Shown here piece after piece: positions 44,658 through 53,927 of a DNA stretch of 64,000 nt. Numbering within the stretch: position 1 is the first letter of the stretch; the number at the start of each line of letters is the position of its first letter. Below the pieces are notes generated by a model. It saw nothing but the letters and a program-made list of their open reading frames with translations. It searched no databases and was not told where the DNA came from. Made by a program: the position numbers and the translations under genes. Origin of the DNA: Enterococcus avium ATCC 14025 (GTDB lineage Bacteria; Bacillota; Bacilli; Lactobacillales; Enterococcaceae); assembly GCF_000406965.1 (NCBI RefSeq), contig NZ_KE136363.1, forward strand, positions 414,194 to 478,193, written 5' to 3'.

Positions 44658-44855
44658 TGAATTCGAGTTCATCAGCTTTGATAGGTATCATCTAATTTGG
44701 CATGCGAAATAAACCTGTTAAAACAGTCTTTTTTTCGCTATCAAGTTACTCCAAATTAAATAACTACACTCACCAAGACACCTCATAATTTTTGTTAAGT
44801 TTCCTTATTCCTAGTCTAACCTGACTGAATATTTTTGTCAAATCCAGTTAAACAA

Positions 44856-46736
44856 TTACGCGATTGTGGCTGGAACTGGTTTTACGCCATCATTGATAAA
44901 GTACACTTGGTACCAAGTCAAAAATGTGTAGATTGTCCAGATTTTACGACGACCGTCTGCTGTTCCAGCGAAATTATCGTCTAGTAGTTTCACAATTTTC
45001 TCTTGATCAAAGAACTCTTTGACAAAGTCTTGCGTAAAGACATCCCGCACGATTTGATAAAATTTCTCCTCACGCAACCAATCTTTGATCGGCACTGGGA
45101 AGCCCAATTTTTCACGATTGTACCATTCCTCTGGCAAATGACGCGCGGCCGCTTGACGGAAGGCAAACTTCGTATTTTCAGCATTGATCAAATATTTGGT
45201 TGGTACAATTTCAGAGACCTTCATCATTTCTTTGTCTAGTAGTGGTACCCGAACTTCTAATGAATTAGCCATTGCCAATTTGTCAGCCTTCAAGAGAATA
45301 TCTTTCGGCATCCATTGGTGCATGTCCAAGTACTGCATTTTTTTGATTTCAGACATATCTTGAACTTTTTCGTAGTGAACATCAACAATGTCTTTGATCG
45401 TTGGACTTTGTTGGTATTCAGGCTGTAAATAGTCAACTGCTTCATCTTCTTCAAAGACCTTCGCTTGACCAATAAAGAACTCTTCCGCTGGTGCTAAAGA
45501 AGTGTACAAATGCAATGCACCTTTAAAGGTTTTGCCCTTCAACCCTTTAGCGATCGAGTAACGCATGCCTTTCGGTAATTTTTTCAAACCTTCCGCTACA
45601 ACCTTAACTGCTTTTGATTTCGTGTTCATTCCATAAGCCTGGTACCCAGCGAACAATTCATCAGCGCCTTCACCACTCAACGCCACCCGTACATCACGGC
45701 TAGCAAGTTCAGTTAAGAAATACAGCGGCACACATGAAGGGTTAGAATCTGGTTCATCCAAATGGTATTGGATCAACGGGAAGTATTCGAAGGCTTCATC
45801 GCCGGTAACGACACGAGAAGTATTGTTTAAATCAATTAAATCAGCCAATTTTTTGGCTTCAATCGATTCGTTATAAGACTTGTCCCCGAAACCAATCGAA
45901 TAGGAATGTTCTGGGCGTAAGACAGCTGTTACGTAGCTTGAGTCCACACCAGATGACAAGAACGAACCAACTTCAACATCGGCAATTCGATGCGCTTCAA
46001 CTGATTTCACCACGGTATCATCGATTAAATCAACGGTTTCTTCCAAAGTCATATTGGTTTCTTGCTCTTTCACATCCCAATATTGCTGAATGTCTAATTT
46101 GCCATCTTTGTAGATAAAATAATGGCCTTCTTTGATCCGATAAACATTTTTGAAGAAGGTTTCATCCAGTGCTGAATATTGGAAGGTCATATAAGGTTTC
46201 AAAGCTTCCTTATTTAGTTCTTTAACAAAGTTTGGATGCTGCAAGAAGCTCTTGATTTCTGAGCCGTACATAAACGTTCCATTCATTATGGTGTAATAAA
46301 GCGGCTTAATTCCAAAATGGTCACGAGCGCCAAATAATTCTTGTTTTTTCGTATCCCAGATGACGAAAGCAAACATGCCGCGAATTTTTTGTAATAAGTC
46401 AATTCCATATTCTTCATAACCATGTAATAGCACTTCAGTATCTGCATGTGTTGTAAACACATGGCCTTTTGCGATCAAATCTTCGCGAATACTTTGGTAG
46501 TTATAAATTTCTCCGTTAAAGGTGATAATTTTTGTACCGTCTTCATTTTTGATTGGCTGTGTACCGCCTTCAAGGTCAATAATACTTAAACGACGGAAAC
46601 CTAAAGCAGCACCTTCATCAATAAATTGTCCAGCGCTATTAGGTCCGCGGTGAACGATTGTATCCATCATATTTTTAACAATTTGTTCTTTTTGCGTTGT
46701 ATCTGAACGGTCAATAAATCCTACAATTCCACACAC
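44856..46736 (-). CDS. asnB: Asparagine synthetase (glutamine-hydrolysing)
   Basis: Makes asparagine from aspartate, glutamine and ATP. The 626-aa protein has the N-terminal glutaminase domain beginning at catalytic Cys2 (MCGIVGFIDRSD), HRGPNSAGQF and FNGEIYNYQ. The synthetase domain follows with the PP-loop SSGVDSSYVTAVL and LSGEGADELFAGY, and C-terminal HLPEEWYNREKLGFPVPIKDWL. Length and domains are normal. The 337 bases upstream contain an imperfect inverted repeat (GATTTAG 46914-46920 / CTAAATC 46954-46960) but no T-box signature and no gene. Confidence 0.96.
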   Translation of the reverse strand: MCGIVGFIDRSDTTQKEQIVKNMMDTIVHRGPNSAGQFIDEGAALGFRRLSIIDLEGGTQPIKNEDGTKIITFNGEIYNYQSIREDLIAKGHVFTTHADTEVLLHGYEEYGIDLLQKIRGMFAFVIWDTKKQELFGARDHFGIKPLYYTIMNGTFMYGSEIKSFLQHPNFVKELNKEALKPYMTFQYSALDETFFKNVYRIKEGHYFIYKDGKLDIQQYWDVKEQETNMTLEETVDLIDDTVVKSVEAHRIADVEVGSFLSSGVDSSYVTAVLRPEHSYSIGFGDKSYNESIEAKKLADLIDLNNTSRVVTGDEAFEYFPLIQYHLDEPDSNPSCVPLYFLTELASRDVRVALSGEGADELFAGYQAYGMNTKSKAVKVVAEGLKKLPKGMRYSIAKGLKGKTFKGALHLYTSLAPAEEFFIGQAKVFEEDEAVDYLQPEYQQSPTIKDIVDVHYEKVQDMSEIKKMQYLDMHQWMPKDILLKADKLAMANSLEVRVPLLDKEMMKVSEIVPTKYLINAENTKFAFRQAAARHLPEEWYNREKLGFPVPIKDWLREEKFYQIVRDVFTQDFVKEFFDQEKIVKLLDDNFAGTADGRRKIWTIYTFLTWYQVYFINDGVKPVPATIA

Positions 46737-47020
46737 AATCTCTACCCTCTTTCAAACATGGTAAACTGATACTCTTTCATATCAACTTTCAAAGTATATC
46801 ATAGGATTTACGGACTTTCACGAGTGAACGTGATTTCCTATAAAAAAAGCTCAAAAATTTAATTTTTTTCAAAGGGAAAAGAGCAGGGTTTTAAAATGAG
46901 TCAGATTTAGAAAGGATTCGCGAACTCGCCAGCTTTCGCTTATTGCTCAAAAGCTAAATCATGAGGCTGAACATGGATATACCTGCTTATTCATGTAAAA
47001 ATTTAATCCTTTACACAAGT

Positions 47021-47071
47021 AAAAAACAACACGCATTTCACCAAAAGAATTTGGAGCAACACGTGTTGTTT
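47021..47071 (-). terminator. Terminator of the two-gene unknown operon
   Basis: On the minus strand AACAACACG is matched by CGTGTTGTT across a loop of about 28 bases, followed by TTTT. It starts 3 bases after the stop of the 47074 gene. Confidence 0.65.
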
Positions 47072-47073
47072 CA

Positions 47074-48105
47074 TTATTCAATAATAGTCAATGGTACTAA
47101 GAATGGATAACTGCCAAAAAATTCGATCAACGATTTATTTTTACGATCGGTATTTAGCTTCAAACTACTTGACTCATCCTGTAAATTCTGTTCGATTGTC
47201 ACCGTCTGATTGCCGTCTAACGCGATCAGGTAACTATTTTCATCAATTTTTTTGAAGTCATAGTTTTCGTTATTCATAGTCGTGATAAAGATTCTGTCCA
47301 GCACATCAACTGGTGTCTTATGATGAAGATCTACTGTCAGATCTAGTGGCTTGCTATTATCTAAAAGATTGTCATCAAATTCGAATCCTAGCTCTTTCAT
47401 ATGTGCCATGACATCATTCATTTCACGACTGAACATTGAATTTTGTCCGCTAGTGTAAATATGCTTGTTATAGCAATCTCTTAATAACGTCAAAACAGCT
47501 TCATCTAAAACAGTGACTTTCATCGTTTCTGGATAAACTTGCATTAGTTTGATCTTTTCATTGCGGAATTTACCGTCAGAGGTCGGCATCATGAAACTAA
47601 AGTTGATAACATTCTCATTAGTTAAGCGATACGAAAGATTGAAATGCTTGCTTTCCCAAGTTGAAAAATCATTTGTTGAAAGGTAAAGTCCATAATTTTC
47701 TAATGGCTTAATCAACTCAAAGGTAATGTATTCCAATAAAGCGCCCTTTGCGATCGCCGAAATCGAAAACTCTTCCTTCAAATAGATTTTACGGAAGTAA
47801 TCCAACAATGTCGGAAAATCTGATTCCATTAACACCTTTCGGAATTTTAAATCAGCAATTTCTTTTTCTGCATCATCGATTAAGCGAAGTAAATCCTGAT
47901 AGTTTTCACTGCGATTATCATAATAATTTAGGGAAGAATCACTAACAGGTTTGTTTTGAGGCGTTGCCTTAAAGGTTTCAACGGATTCCTCGGTCGGCTC
48001 ATCATCGGGGTGAAGAATTTCTTTCTCGCGAATATTCAAGCCTGGTTCTTCAGACTCGACCAGTGCATCGTAAATCTGATTGATTTTATTTTTTTCTTCA
48101 GTCAT
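47074..48105 (-). CDS. Unknown cytoplasmic protein, 343 aa, partner of the 48106 gene
   Basis: I do not recognise a family. The first 80 residues are acidic and probably disordered. Residues 80-110 form a short coiled coil (NYQDLLRLIDDAEKEIADLKFRK). The remainder is a mixed alpha/beta domain with GALLEYITFELIKPLENYGLYLS and a C-terminal FFGSYPFLVPLTIIE. No signal peptide or transmembrane segment is seen. The ATG directly follows the TAA of the upstream gene with no gap, so the two are almost certainly translated together. Confidence 0.75.
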   Translation of the reverse strand: MTEEKNKINQIYDALVESEEPGLNIREKEILHPDDEPTEESVETFKATPQNKPVSDSSLNYYDNRSENYQDLLRLIDDAEKEIADLKFRKVLMESDFPTLLDYFRKIYLKEEFSISAIAKGALLEYITFELIKPLENYGLYLSTNDFSTWESKHFNLSYRLTNENVINFSFMMPTSDGKFRNEKIKLMQVYPETMKVTVLDEAVLTLLRDCYNKHIYTSGQNSMFSREMNDVMAHMKELGFEFDDNLLDNSKPLDLTVDLHHKTPVDVLDRIFITTMNNENYDFKKIDENSYLIALDGNQTVTIEQNLQDESSSLKLNTDRKNKSLIEFFGSYPFLVPLTIIE

Positions 48106-48954
48106 TTATTCTGCCCCCCTGTTTAAGAAATCCTTGATAAAAATTTCAAGTGCGGCATCCATTTCTTCCAAACCGCCGAACCTTTTTTTAATCAAGCGCA
48201 GCTCTTTCAATGCAATTGCTTGTTCTAGCTCGATTCTGGCAATTTTGTTCTCTAACGCAATCTTTTGTGACTCTCCAGATAGCTGATCGCCAACAAAAGG
48301 AGTCCATTCGCTTCGCTGTCTTTTTAGTTCCTTTAGCTTGTCATCGATTACTTCGATTTCTTCTTCGATTTTTTTGCGATTCATAAAGCTTTTCGTTTCT
48401 TCAAGCTCAGCCTTGAGTTTTTCCTGATGTGCAATCTTGCCATTTATCTCACGAAGCTCTGATTGAGCGGCAATTGTTTTTGCATCAAAATCATCCTGCT
48501 GGTTTTGAAGTTGCAATAGTTGTTCTTTATATTCACCATTCATGACCTTTTCCCATTGTTCACGAATCTCAGGCAATATTTTAATAGTTGGTTGTGTAGC
48601 ATCGACTTGCAGCACCGACCGGTCTCGATAGTAGCTGCCAATCTGATAATTTATCAAAATCGGTGAGACGACATCTCGCATGATCATAAATGGGAACGTC
48701 CTCTGAATTTCTTGATCCAATTTGCTTGTCAAAAAATTATCGATTTCATGATTTGCGTTACTGGATTGTTGAATTGAAGCTGGCAATTCATTCCAATAGA
48801 TCTGGTAAACATCGCCCATACGTTCTTCTTTCATAGCTTCTTCCAACCGTTTGATCTGCCCCATCAACCCACCTAACACATCGGAAGCAGATTCCTTCAC
48901 TGAATCAAATGATGTTTCAGTTTGAAGTTCTTCCTGTTTCTCTGGAGTCTCCAT
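48106..48954 (-). CDS. Unknown coiled-coil protein, 282 aa, first gene of the pair
   Basis: I do not recognise a family. Residues 1-30 are acidic. About 60-140 form a mixed domain with the segment FPFMIMRDVVSPILINYQIGSYYRDRSVLQVDA. Residues 145-265 are a long charged coiled coil (EYKEQLLQLQNQQDDFDAKTIAAQ..., ELEETKSFMNRKKIEEEIEVI...). No transmembrane segment is seen. GGAGGGTC lies before the ATG. It probably forms a complex with the product of the immediately following gene. Confidence 0.75.
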   Translation of the reverse strand: METPEKQEELQTETSFDSVKESASDVLGGLMGQIKRLEEAMKEERMGDVYQIYWNELPASIQQSSNANHEIDNFLTSKLDQEIQRTFPFMIMRDVVSPILINYQIGSYYRDRSVLQVDATQPTIKILPEIREQWEKVMNGEYKEQLLQLQNQQDDFDAKTIAAQSELREINGKIAHQEKLKAELEETKSFMNRKKIEEEIEVIDDKLKELKRQRSEWTPFVGDQLSGESQKIALENKIARIELEQAIALKELRLIKKRFGGLEEMDAALEIFIKDFLNRGAE

Positions 48955-49129
48955 CTAAGACCCTCCTTCATTTTTAATACTTAACTATATAATAAATATT
49001 ACCATAATTATTATTGATACTATTCATTGTGAGAGAAAATATCTAAATATTTCCTTTAGAATCAGAAACCACTCCTCTATTTTACCCTAGCCGAGAGATA
49101 ATGATAAGCATAAACTGTTGACGTACGTA

Positions 49130-49175
49130 AAAAAAAAGATTGTGTCAGACTTAAAAAATGACACAATCTTTTTAA
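49130..49175 (-). terminator. Terminator of the DUF1002 gene
   Basis: AAAAAGATTGTGTCA and TGACACAATCTTTTT are perfect inverted repeats. Read on the minus strand the stem ends in a run of T. Confidence 0.88.
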
Positions 49176-50213
49176 TTAATTTGTTAATCCGCTGAAGAAA
49201 TCTTTAATTTGCTGCCATAAATTTGCAAAAAATCCTTGATTATCTTCCAATGTACCTTTGAGTGAATCACCAAACTTTCCTAGTTGATCAGAGACTTTAT
49301 TGACCGTTCCTTTAAAATCATCGCTAATTTTATCTAGTTGTTGAATGGATTCCTTGTCTAATACGCCGTCAGTTGTTTGATACTGTTGTGCAAGAGCTAC
49401 TAATTTGTTGACATCATCTTTCGTTACATATTGGGAAAGATTATTTTTTTCCAATGCATCATTGACAATTTTTTCAACATCTTCTTTCGTCGCCAACTCA
49501 TTTTGTTTTTCCTTAAGCTCAGCCAATTCCTTTTTAATATCTACTAACGTCTGGTTCAATTGTGCCTTATAGGCTTCATCAGCCTTTTCTTTTTCGCTGT
49601 CCGACAGGTTTTGATTTTGACTTTGCTCATTGGCTTTATTGACAACCGATTGTGAAACATCAGAAGTTGTGTCTAATTCGGTCTGTGCTAATTGAGCTCT
49701 TTCAGGATCAACAGTCTCGCCATTTGACTCAAACGCTTTATACACACCTGTCAAAGCACTTTCCCCTGTCACTTTTACCACACTAGCAACTTTAACTGTC
49801 GCATCAGTAATACCCGCTGTAACTAAAGGATTTTTATATTGATCTGCGGTAATTTGCGTAATATTTTGCGGAGTTAAGATGTTGACATTGATCCCTTTTC
49901 CCTGATCTTCTCGATTCACAACCACTGAACTCAACATGACACTATCATCACCGCTGCCATAGCCTAAATATTTTACTAAATCAGCGCCAGTTGCTTTTTC
50001 CATCTTTACGCTGTCTTGATTGATTCCCAATTTATCCATCGTTTCGTTTAATTGTTGCTGATTCAAGCCTGCCCCGGCAACAAATGTTGGTTTTCCCCAC
50101 CGCTCATTAATTGCTCCATCATTAGCCTCCGCGTGGACTTTAGAACTGCCGATCAATCCAGCACCTATCGAGAGTCCTATACCTGCTAATAAAATATATT
50201 TATGAAATTTCAT
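49176..50213 (-). CDS. Exported DUF1002 domain protein
   Basis: A 345-aa secreted protein. A signal peptide (about residues 1-29, KYILLAGIGLSIGAGLIGSSKVHA, cleavage after AxA-like VHA) is followed by a DUF1002 domain (PTFVAGAGLNQQQLNETMDKLGI ... GITDATVKVASVVKVTGESALTGVYKAF), then a long helical or coiled-coil region and a C-terminal GFFANLWQQIKDFFSGLTN. No sortase or cell-wall-binding motif is seen. The family is common in Firmicutes with unknown function. It is monocistronic. Confidence 0.85.
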   Translation of the reverse strand: MKFHKYILLAGIGLSIGAGLIGSSKVHAEANDGAINERWGKPTFVAGAGLNQQQLNETMDKLGINQDSVKMEKATGADLVKYLGYGSGDDSVMLSSVVVNREDQGKGINVNILTPQNITQITADQYKNPLVTAGITDATVKVASVVKVTGESALTGVYKAFESNGETVDPERAQLAQTELDTTSDVSQSVVNKANEQSQNQNLSDSEKEKADEAYKAQLNQTLVDIKKELAELKEKQNELATKEDVEKIVNDALEKNNLSQYVTKDDVNKLVALAQQYQTTDGVLDKESIQQLDKISDDFKGTVNKVSDQLGKFGDSLKGTLEDNQGFFANLWQQIKDFFSGLTN

Positions 50214-50373
50214 AACAATGCCTCCTGTTTCTTGATAGTTTTATTTTAGCTGATTTACTTCTGTTTACTAACTCAGAACCCTTTTGTTTAAATAATAATT
50301 TACCAAACTAAGAATCTCTTAAGCTTTTTATCAGTCTTAAGTTGGAGGTAAACGTGGATTTTCCATGATATAG

Positions 50374-50407
50374 AAAAAACTTCCCAACAAAAGCTGTTGA
50401 GAAGTTT
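50374..50407 (-). terminator. Terminator of the 60-aa gene
   Basis: On the minus strand AACTTCTCAACA pairs with TGTTGGGAAGTT around a short loop, followed by TTTT. It starts 8 bases after the stop of the 50415 gene. Confidence 0.75.
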
Positions 50408-50414
50408 TTGAGAA

Positions 50415-50597
50415 TTACTTTTCTTTCGTCGTAAAATGGATCTTACCTTGATCATCACGTTCCAAGTAAGTTACTTCCTTTAGGTAGCTAAAATGTAGTT
50501 CTTTGATGCTGTTATCCTCCAACATCGTCTCGTAACCTTCAAAAATTGCTCGAATGTATTGTTTGTATGCTTGCTTTTTTCGTTGTCGCTTGTTCAT
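50415..50597 (-). CDS. Small hypothetical protein, 60 aa
   Basis: A basic N-terminus (NKRQRKKQAYKQYIRAIFEGYETML) and a polar remainder (ELHFSYLKEVTYLERDDQGKIHFTTKEK). AAGGACGG upstream on its strand supports translation, and a terminator follows at once. It lies 55 bases downstream of pbp5 on the same strand and may be transcribed with it. No family is recognised. Confidence 0.6.
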   Translation of the reverse strand: MNKRQRKKQAYKQYIRAIFEGYETMLEDNSIKELHFSYLKEVTYLERDDQGKIHFTTKEK

Positions 50598-50652
50598 AAG
50601 ACACCGTCCTTCTTGGTTATCTTACCAATCTACGGCTTTTCAGACAAGTATT

Positions 50653-52680
50653 TTATTGATATGTTTGACTTAAATAGGTCAATAACTCTTTGGATAGATC
50701 TGTTGCGGAGGTTCCTTCAGGCTTATTCTCAAGGAACTCAACCACTGAGTAATTCTGTTTCTCGGAATCAAAAGCATATAAGAAACTATTTTCTTGTCCC
50801 TTTTCATCTTGCTTTTGTTTGATTTCTGCGGTGCCTGTTTTTGCAGCTAAAGGAATATTTAGCTCAGCCAGGCTGTGGGCCGTTCCATTTTCATCACTGA
50901 CCACCGCCTGCATATCAGCAGTAATCGTTTCAGCTGAGCTGGCTTTAATAACTTCTTTTTCATTCTTTGTCTCTTTGTCAGCAATCAACTTAGGATAAAC
51001 CATCGTTCCTTTATTAGGAAAGACGGAATAGGCAGTGATTTGCTGGATTGGATTAAGTAATAATTGTCCTTGTCCATAGCCGGTATCCGCTAATAAGATT
51101 TCTGAGTCAAAACTGTCCTTGCTAGAAATTTGTGCTTTATTCATTGCAATCGGTAGATCCAGTTCCTTACCAAAAATAAATTTGTTTAATCCATCTCGGA
51201 AAGTTTTTTCACCCATTTTCAATGTCTCTTGCGCCATATAAATATTGTCAGAATAGACTAATGCAGTCCTTAAGTTAACTGGACTAACATCTGAGACACG
51301 CGTCACCTGATAGGAACCCCAAGAGCTATCCTTTTGCCATTTCAAACCGTTAATTGCCAGCTCCTCGTTCGGATTCAGTGTACCGGCATCCAAGCCAATC
51401 GCAGCAGTAATCGTTTTAAAGGTTGAGCCTGGCGCATACCCATTTGCGAAACGACTCATAAAGGGCTGATTTTTATCATTGCTATAAGCTTCGTACTCAG
51501 ACTGACTAATACCATTCGTCATTTTATTTGGATCAAAACTTGGTGAACTTGCTGCCACTAATAGCTCACCAGTTTTTGGAGCCATCACCACACTTGAACC
51601 AGCTTGTCCGTTCAAACTGTTATAAGCGATTTGCTGAGCGCGACTGTCAATTGTTAATTTGACATTTTCACCATCTTTTTTGTCGATCTTCTGCAAGACC
51701 TTTTTCTCATTTCCTTTACTATCAGTAATAGCTAGTGATCCGCCATCTTTACCTCGTAGCTGCTTATCCAGAGCCATTTCTAATCCGCTACGACCAATCA
51801 AGCTATCGCTAGCAAGTTCACTGTTTTTCTTCATATCCTCGGCAGTCACTTTGCCTACATATCCAATTAGTTGTGCTGCTGCTTCTTTTAGAGGATACGT
51901 ACGACCAGTTACTTCTTTGACTTCTAACCCTTCTGGTGTTTCCTTCGGTGCATCTGCGGTAGTTTTTAATGGTACAAAGAAATCATCTTGGACCCATCCC
52001 TGTGCTAAAGCGGAATCCACATCTTTAGCAGTAATATCTAAACTTTTAGCAATCGCCTCGATTTTAGCCGTCCGTTCTTCTCCAGAGCCAAGATTTTTGG
52101 GAACGATTCCCGATTGGTAAACTGTTCCATTCGTGGCAATACCTTGACCGCTACGATCTAAAATCTCCCCGCGAGTCGCTGGATCAACCGCGTAGTTGAC
52201 CTTATCCTTTCCAGACATTCCAGGAAAAATCAAATTCGGTTTCCAATTAATCTCTTTTCCAGCATCTGTTAATGTGCCAGAGTATTTTTGGTTACTTATT
52301 TTCCCAAAGCCCGTATTCACTGATAACTTGTAGCTAAATCGATAGGTGCCGTCTTTCTTATCTACCGTCAAATCAGTCATTTTGATATTCGACGCACTGA
52401 TACCAGAGAAGATTGATTGATACTTTTCGGCTACTTGTTTTTTTGAATAGCCGCTCGCCTTCACTGAATCAGCATTTAGATTTTTGGTGATATCTTGATA
52501 GTTCTCTTTTTGCAAGCTTTTAACAAAGGCCTTGACGGTTGCCTCTCCTTGTTTTTTTACTTGACTCGCTTGATAAGCGCGAACACCAAAGAAACCAGCC
52601 ACCAGAAAAATTATAATTCCAACAATAATAATTGGCAGTTGTTTATTAGTTTGTTTTTTTGTACGTGTACTTCTCTCCAT
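50653..52680 (-). CDS. pbp5: Low-affinity class B penicillin-binding protein (PBP5/PBP4 type)
   Basis: A D,D-transpeptidase that cross-links peptidoglycan and gives enterococci intrinsic cephalosporin tolerance. At 675 aa it is close to E. faecium PBP5. Order: N-terminal membrane anchor (about 15-33), MecA-like NTF2 domain (EATVKAFVKSLQKENYQDI), dimerisation region with RGEILDRSGQGIATNG, then the transpeptidase with S-T-F-K (about 418), S-D-N (about 475-477) and K-T-G (about 613-615). The residue three after the SDN Asn is Met (SDNIYM), the residue found in beta-lactam-susceptible E. faecium PBP5 at position 485. Confidence 0.94.
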   Translation of the reverse strand: MERSTRTKKQTNKQLPIIIVGIIIFLVAGFFGVRAYQASQVKKQGEATVKAFVKSLQKENYQDITKNLNADSVKASGYSKKQVAEKYQSIFSGISASNIKMTDLTVDKKDGTYRFSYKLSVNTGFGKISNQKYSGTLTDAGKEINWKPNLIFPGMSGKDKVNYAVDPATRGEILDRSGQGIATNGTVYQSGIVPKNLGSGEERTAKIEAIAKSLDITAKDVDSALAQGWVQDDFFVPLKTTADAPKETPEGLEVKEVTGRTYPLKEAAAQLIGYVGKVTAEDMKKNSELASDSLIGRSGLEMALDKQLRGKDGGSLAITDSKGNEKKVLQKIDKKDGENVKLTIDSRAQQIAYNSLNGQAGSSVVMAPKTGELLVAASSPSFDPNKMTNGISQSEYEAYSNDKNQPFMSRFANGYAPGSTFKTITAAIGLDAGTLNPNEELAINGLKWQKDSSWGSYQVTRVSDVSPVNLRTALVYSDNIYMAQETLKMGEKTFRDGLNKFIFGKELDLPIAMNKAQISSKDSFDSEILLADTGYGQGQLLLNPIQQITAYSVFPNKGTMVYPKLIADKETKNEKEVIKASSAETITADMQAVVSDENGTAHSLAELNIPLAAKTGTAEIKQKQDEKGQENSFLYAFDSEKQNYSVVEFLENKPEGTSATDLSKELLTYLSQTYQ

Positions 52681-52745
52681 ACAGGATTCCCTCCCTAGCT
52701 TCTTTCGTCCAGTTTCTTTATACTATAAAAAAGGACGTGTTAATT

Positions 52746-53288
52746 ATGAATCATTGTTACCTATTCATCGGACCAAGTGGTTCAGGAAAAACCAGCTTGG
52801 CTGAAAAAGCCTTCGCTCCTGAACAAAAAGTTATTTCGTATACGACGCGCCCCCCACGTGAAGGTGAGGAACATGGTCGTGACTACTATTTTGTATCAAA
52901 AAAGAAATTCAAGCAAATGGTCAACGATGACCAATTTGCGGAATATGATGTTTATGATGAAGAATTTTACGGCATTGCTAAATCAACTTTGCGAGAAGCC
53001 CTAACTGCCGGTAATTGCTATGATCCGATAACCACAACCGGTTTTATCAATCTACATCGGATTTTTGGTGATCAAATGGTTCCTATTTGGATCAATATTT
53101 CGCAGGAAACAATGATCGCCCGTCTTGAAAAAAGAGCAACACCTAAAGAATTAGAGCGCCGTTTAGCAATTTTTCAAGAGGATGTAGAAAGTCTTGAACG
53201 ATTAAAAAAATTTCCCAATCTGATTGTCATCAATGGTGAAGCTACACTAGAGGAAATGCTGCTTCAATTACGTCAAGCTCTGGATTAA
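52746..53288 (+). CDS. Guanylate kinase-like protein
   Basis: A P-loop kinase of 180 aa from ATG 52746; an earlier in-frame ATG at 52659 would overlap the pbp5 start and is rejected. P-loop GPSGSGKT is at residues 9-16. The GMP-binding motif follows as SYTTRPPREGEEHGRDYYFVS, and RLEKRATPKELERRL is the lid region. Enterococci carry a separate housekeeping gmk, so this is probably the paralogue. It is shorter than Gmk (about 205 aa). It ends 21 bases inside the convergent GNAT gene. Confidence 0.85.
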   Translation: MNHCYLFIGPSGSGKTSLAEKAFAPEQKVISYTTRPPREGEEHGRDYYFVSKKKFKQMVNDDQFAEYDVYDEEFYGIAKSTLREALTAGNCYDPITTTGFINLHRIFGDQMVPIWINISQETMIARLEKRATPKELERRLAIFQEDVESLERLKKFPNLIVINGEATLEEMLLQLRQALD

Positions 53289-53927
53289 TTGAAATGCTTT
53301 GCGTTCTCCGTGCTCAAATGGGAAACAGATCATTCCACAATAAACAAACCCTAATTTTTTGATCAAATGCAACATTGGCTGATTAGCGGGATAGGTATCG
53401 ATCCGAATGTCTTCAAAGCCTAAAAGCAAAGCCTGCTGAATGGCTAAATTTAGCAATTTTTCCCCTAATCCCAGTCCACGATAATTTTGACTGACTGCGA
53501 CATGATGTAATGCTACATAAGGTCCATTACTCTGCCATGTCCCATCAATTGCTTCATAGACAGGATCTTTTTCAGCAATCAGCGCAACCGTTCCGACGAT
53601 CTCACCTTTAAGAGTCAGCACATAGCTGGCTTTTTTTCGTATATCTTCGCGAATCACCCCTTCGTGAGGCTCGTGACCATTTTGCCACTGGGGTGATCCT
53701 TGATCCTTCAAATATTGTTTAGCCTGATTGATAATGGTACCAATCTCTGGAATATCCTCATAGGTGCTCAACCGAAAATCAAAATCCTGTTCCTTCAGAT
53801 CGCTAGTTTTTGCTTCATTGCCAAAGGTTAAGATCGTTTCCGCATCTTTTTTACCCAGAATGCCTCCTAAGATTTCCCCCGTTTGTTTGGCTTGTCTGAC
53901 AATAAAATCTTCATCTTCATATCCCAT
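53268..53927 (-). CDS. GNAT acetyltransferase with an N-terminal DUF6483-like segment
   Basis: A 219-aa protein. Residues 1-30 (MGYEDEDFIVRQAKQTGEILGGILGKK) resemble the start of DUF6483 proteins. Residues about 50-215 are a GNAT domain (RLSTYEDIPEIGTIINQAKQYL ... VALHHVAVSQNYRGLGLGEKLLNLAI, with the acetyl-CoA loop RGLGLG). ATG 53927 shares its A with the TAA of the upstream gene. ATG 53939 is possible but lies directly on the GAGAGG. It is the third gene of a three-gene unit. The acetyl acceptor is unknown. Confidence 0.8.
   Translation of the reverse strand: MGYEDEDFIVRQAKQTGEILGGILGKKDAETILTFGNEAKTSDLKEQDFDFRLSTYEDIPEIGTIINQAKQYLKDQGSPQWQNGHEPHEGVIREDIRKKASYVLTLKGEIVGTVALIAEKDPVYEAIDGTWQSNGPYVALHHVAVSQNYRGLGLGEKLLNLAIQQALLLGFEDIRIDTYPANQPMLHLIKKLGFVYCGMICFPFEHGERKAFQLIQSLT

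Noticed and set aside
46737-47073. T-box or other riboswitch before asnB
   Set aside because: I found no T-box consensus on either strand; only an imperfect inverted repeat is present.
51659-52120. Plus-strand open frame of 153 codons within pbp5
   Set aside because: Antisense to a strongly conserved coding region, with no start signals.
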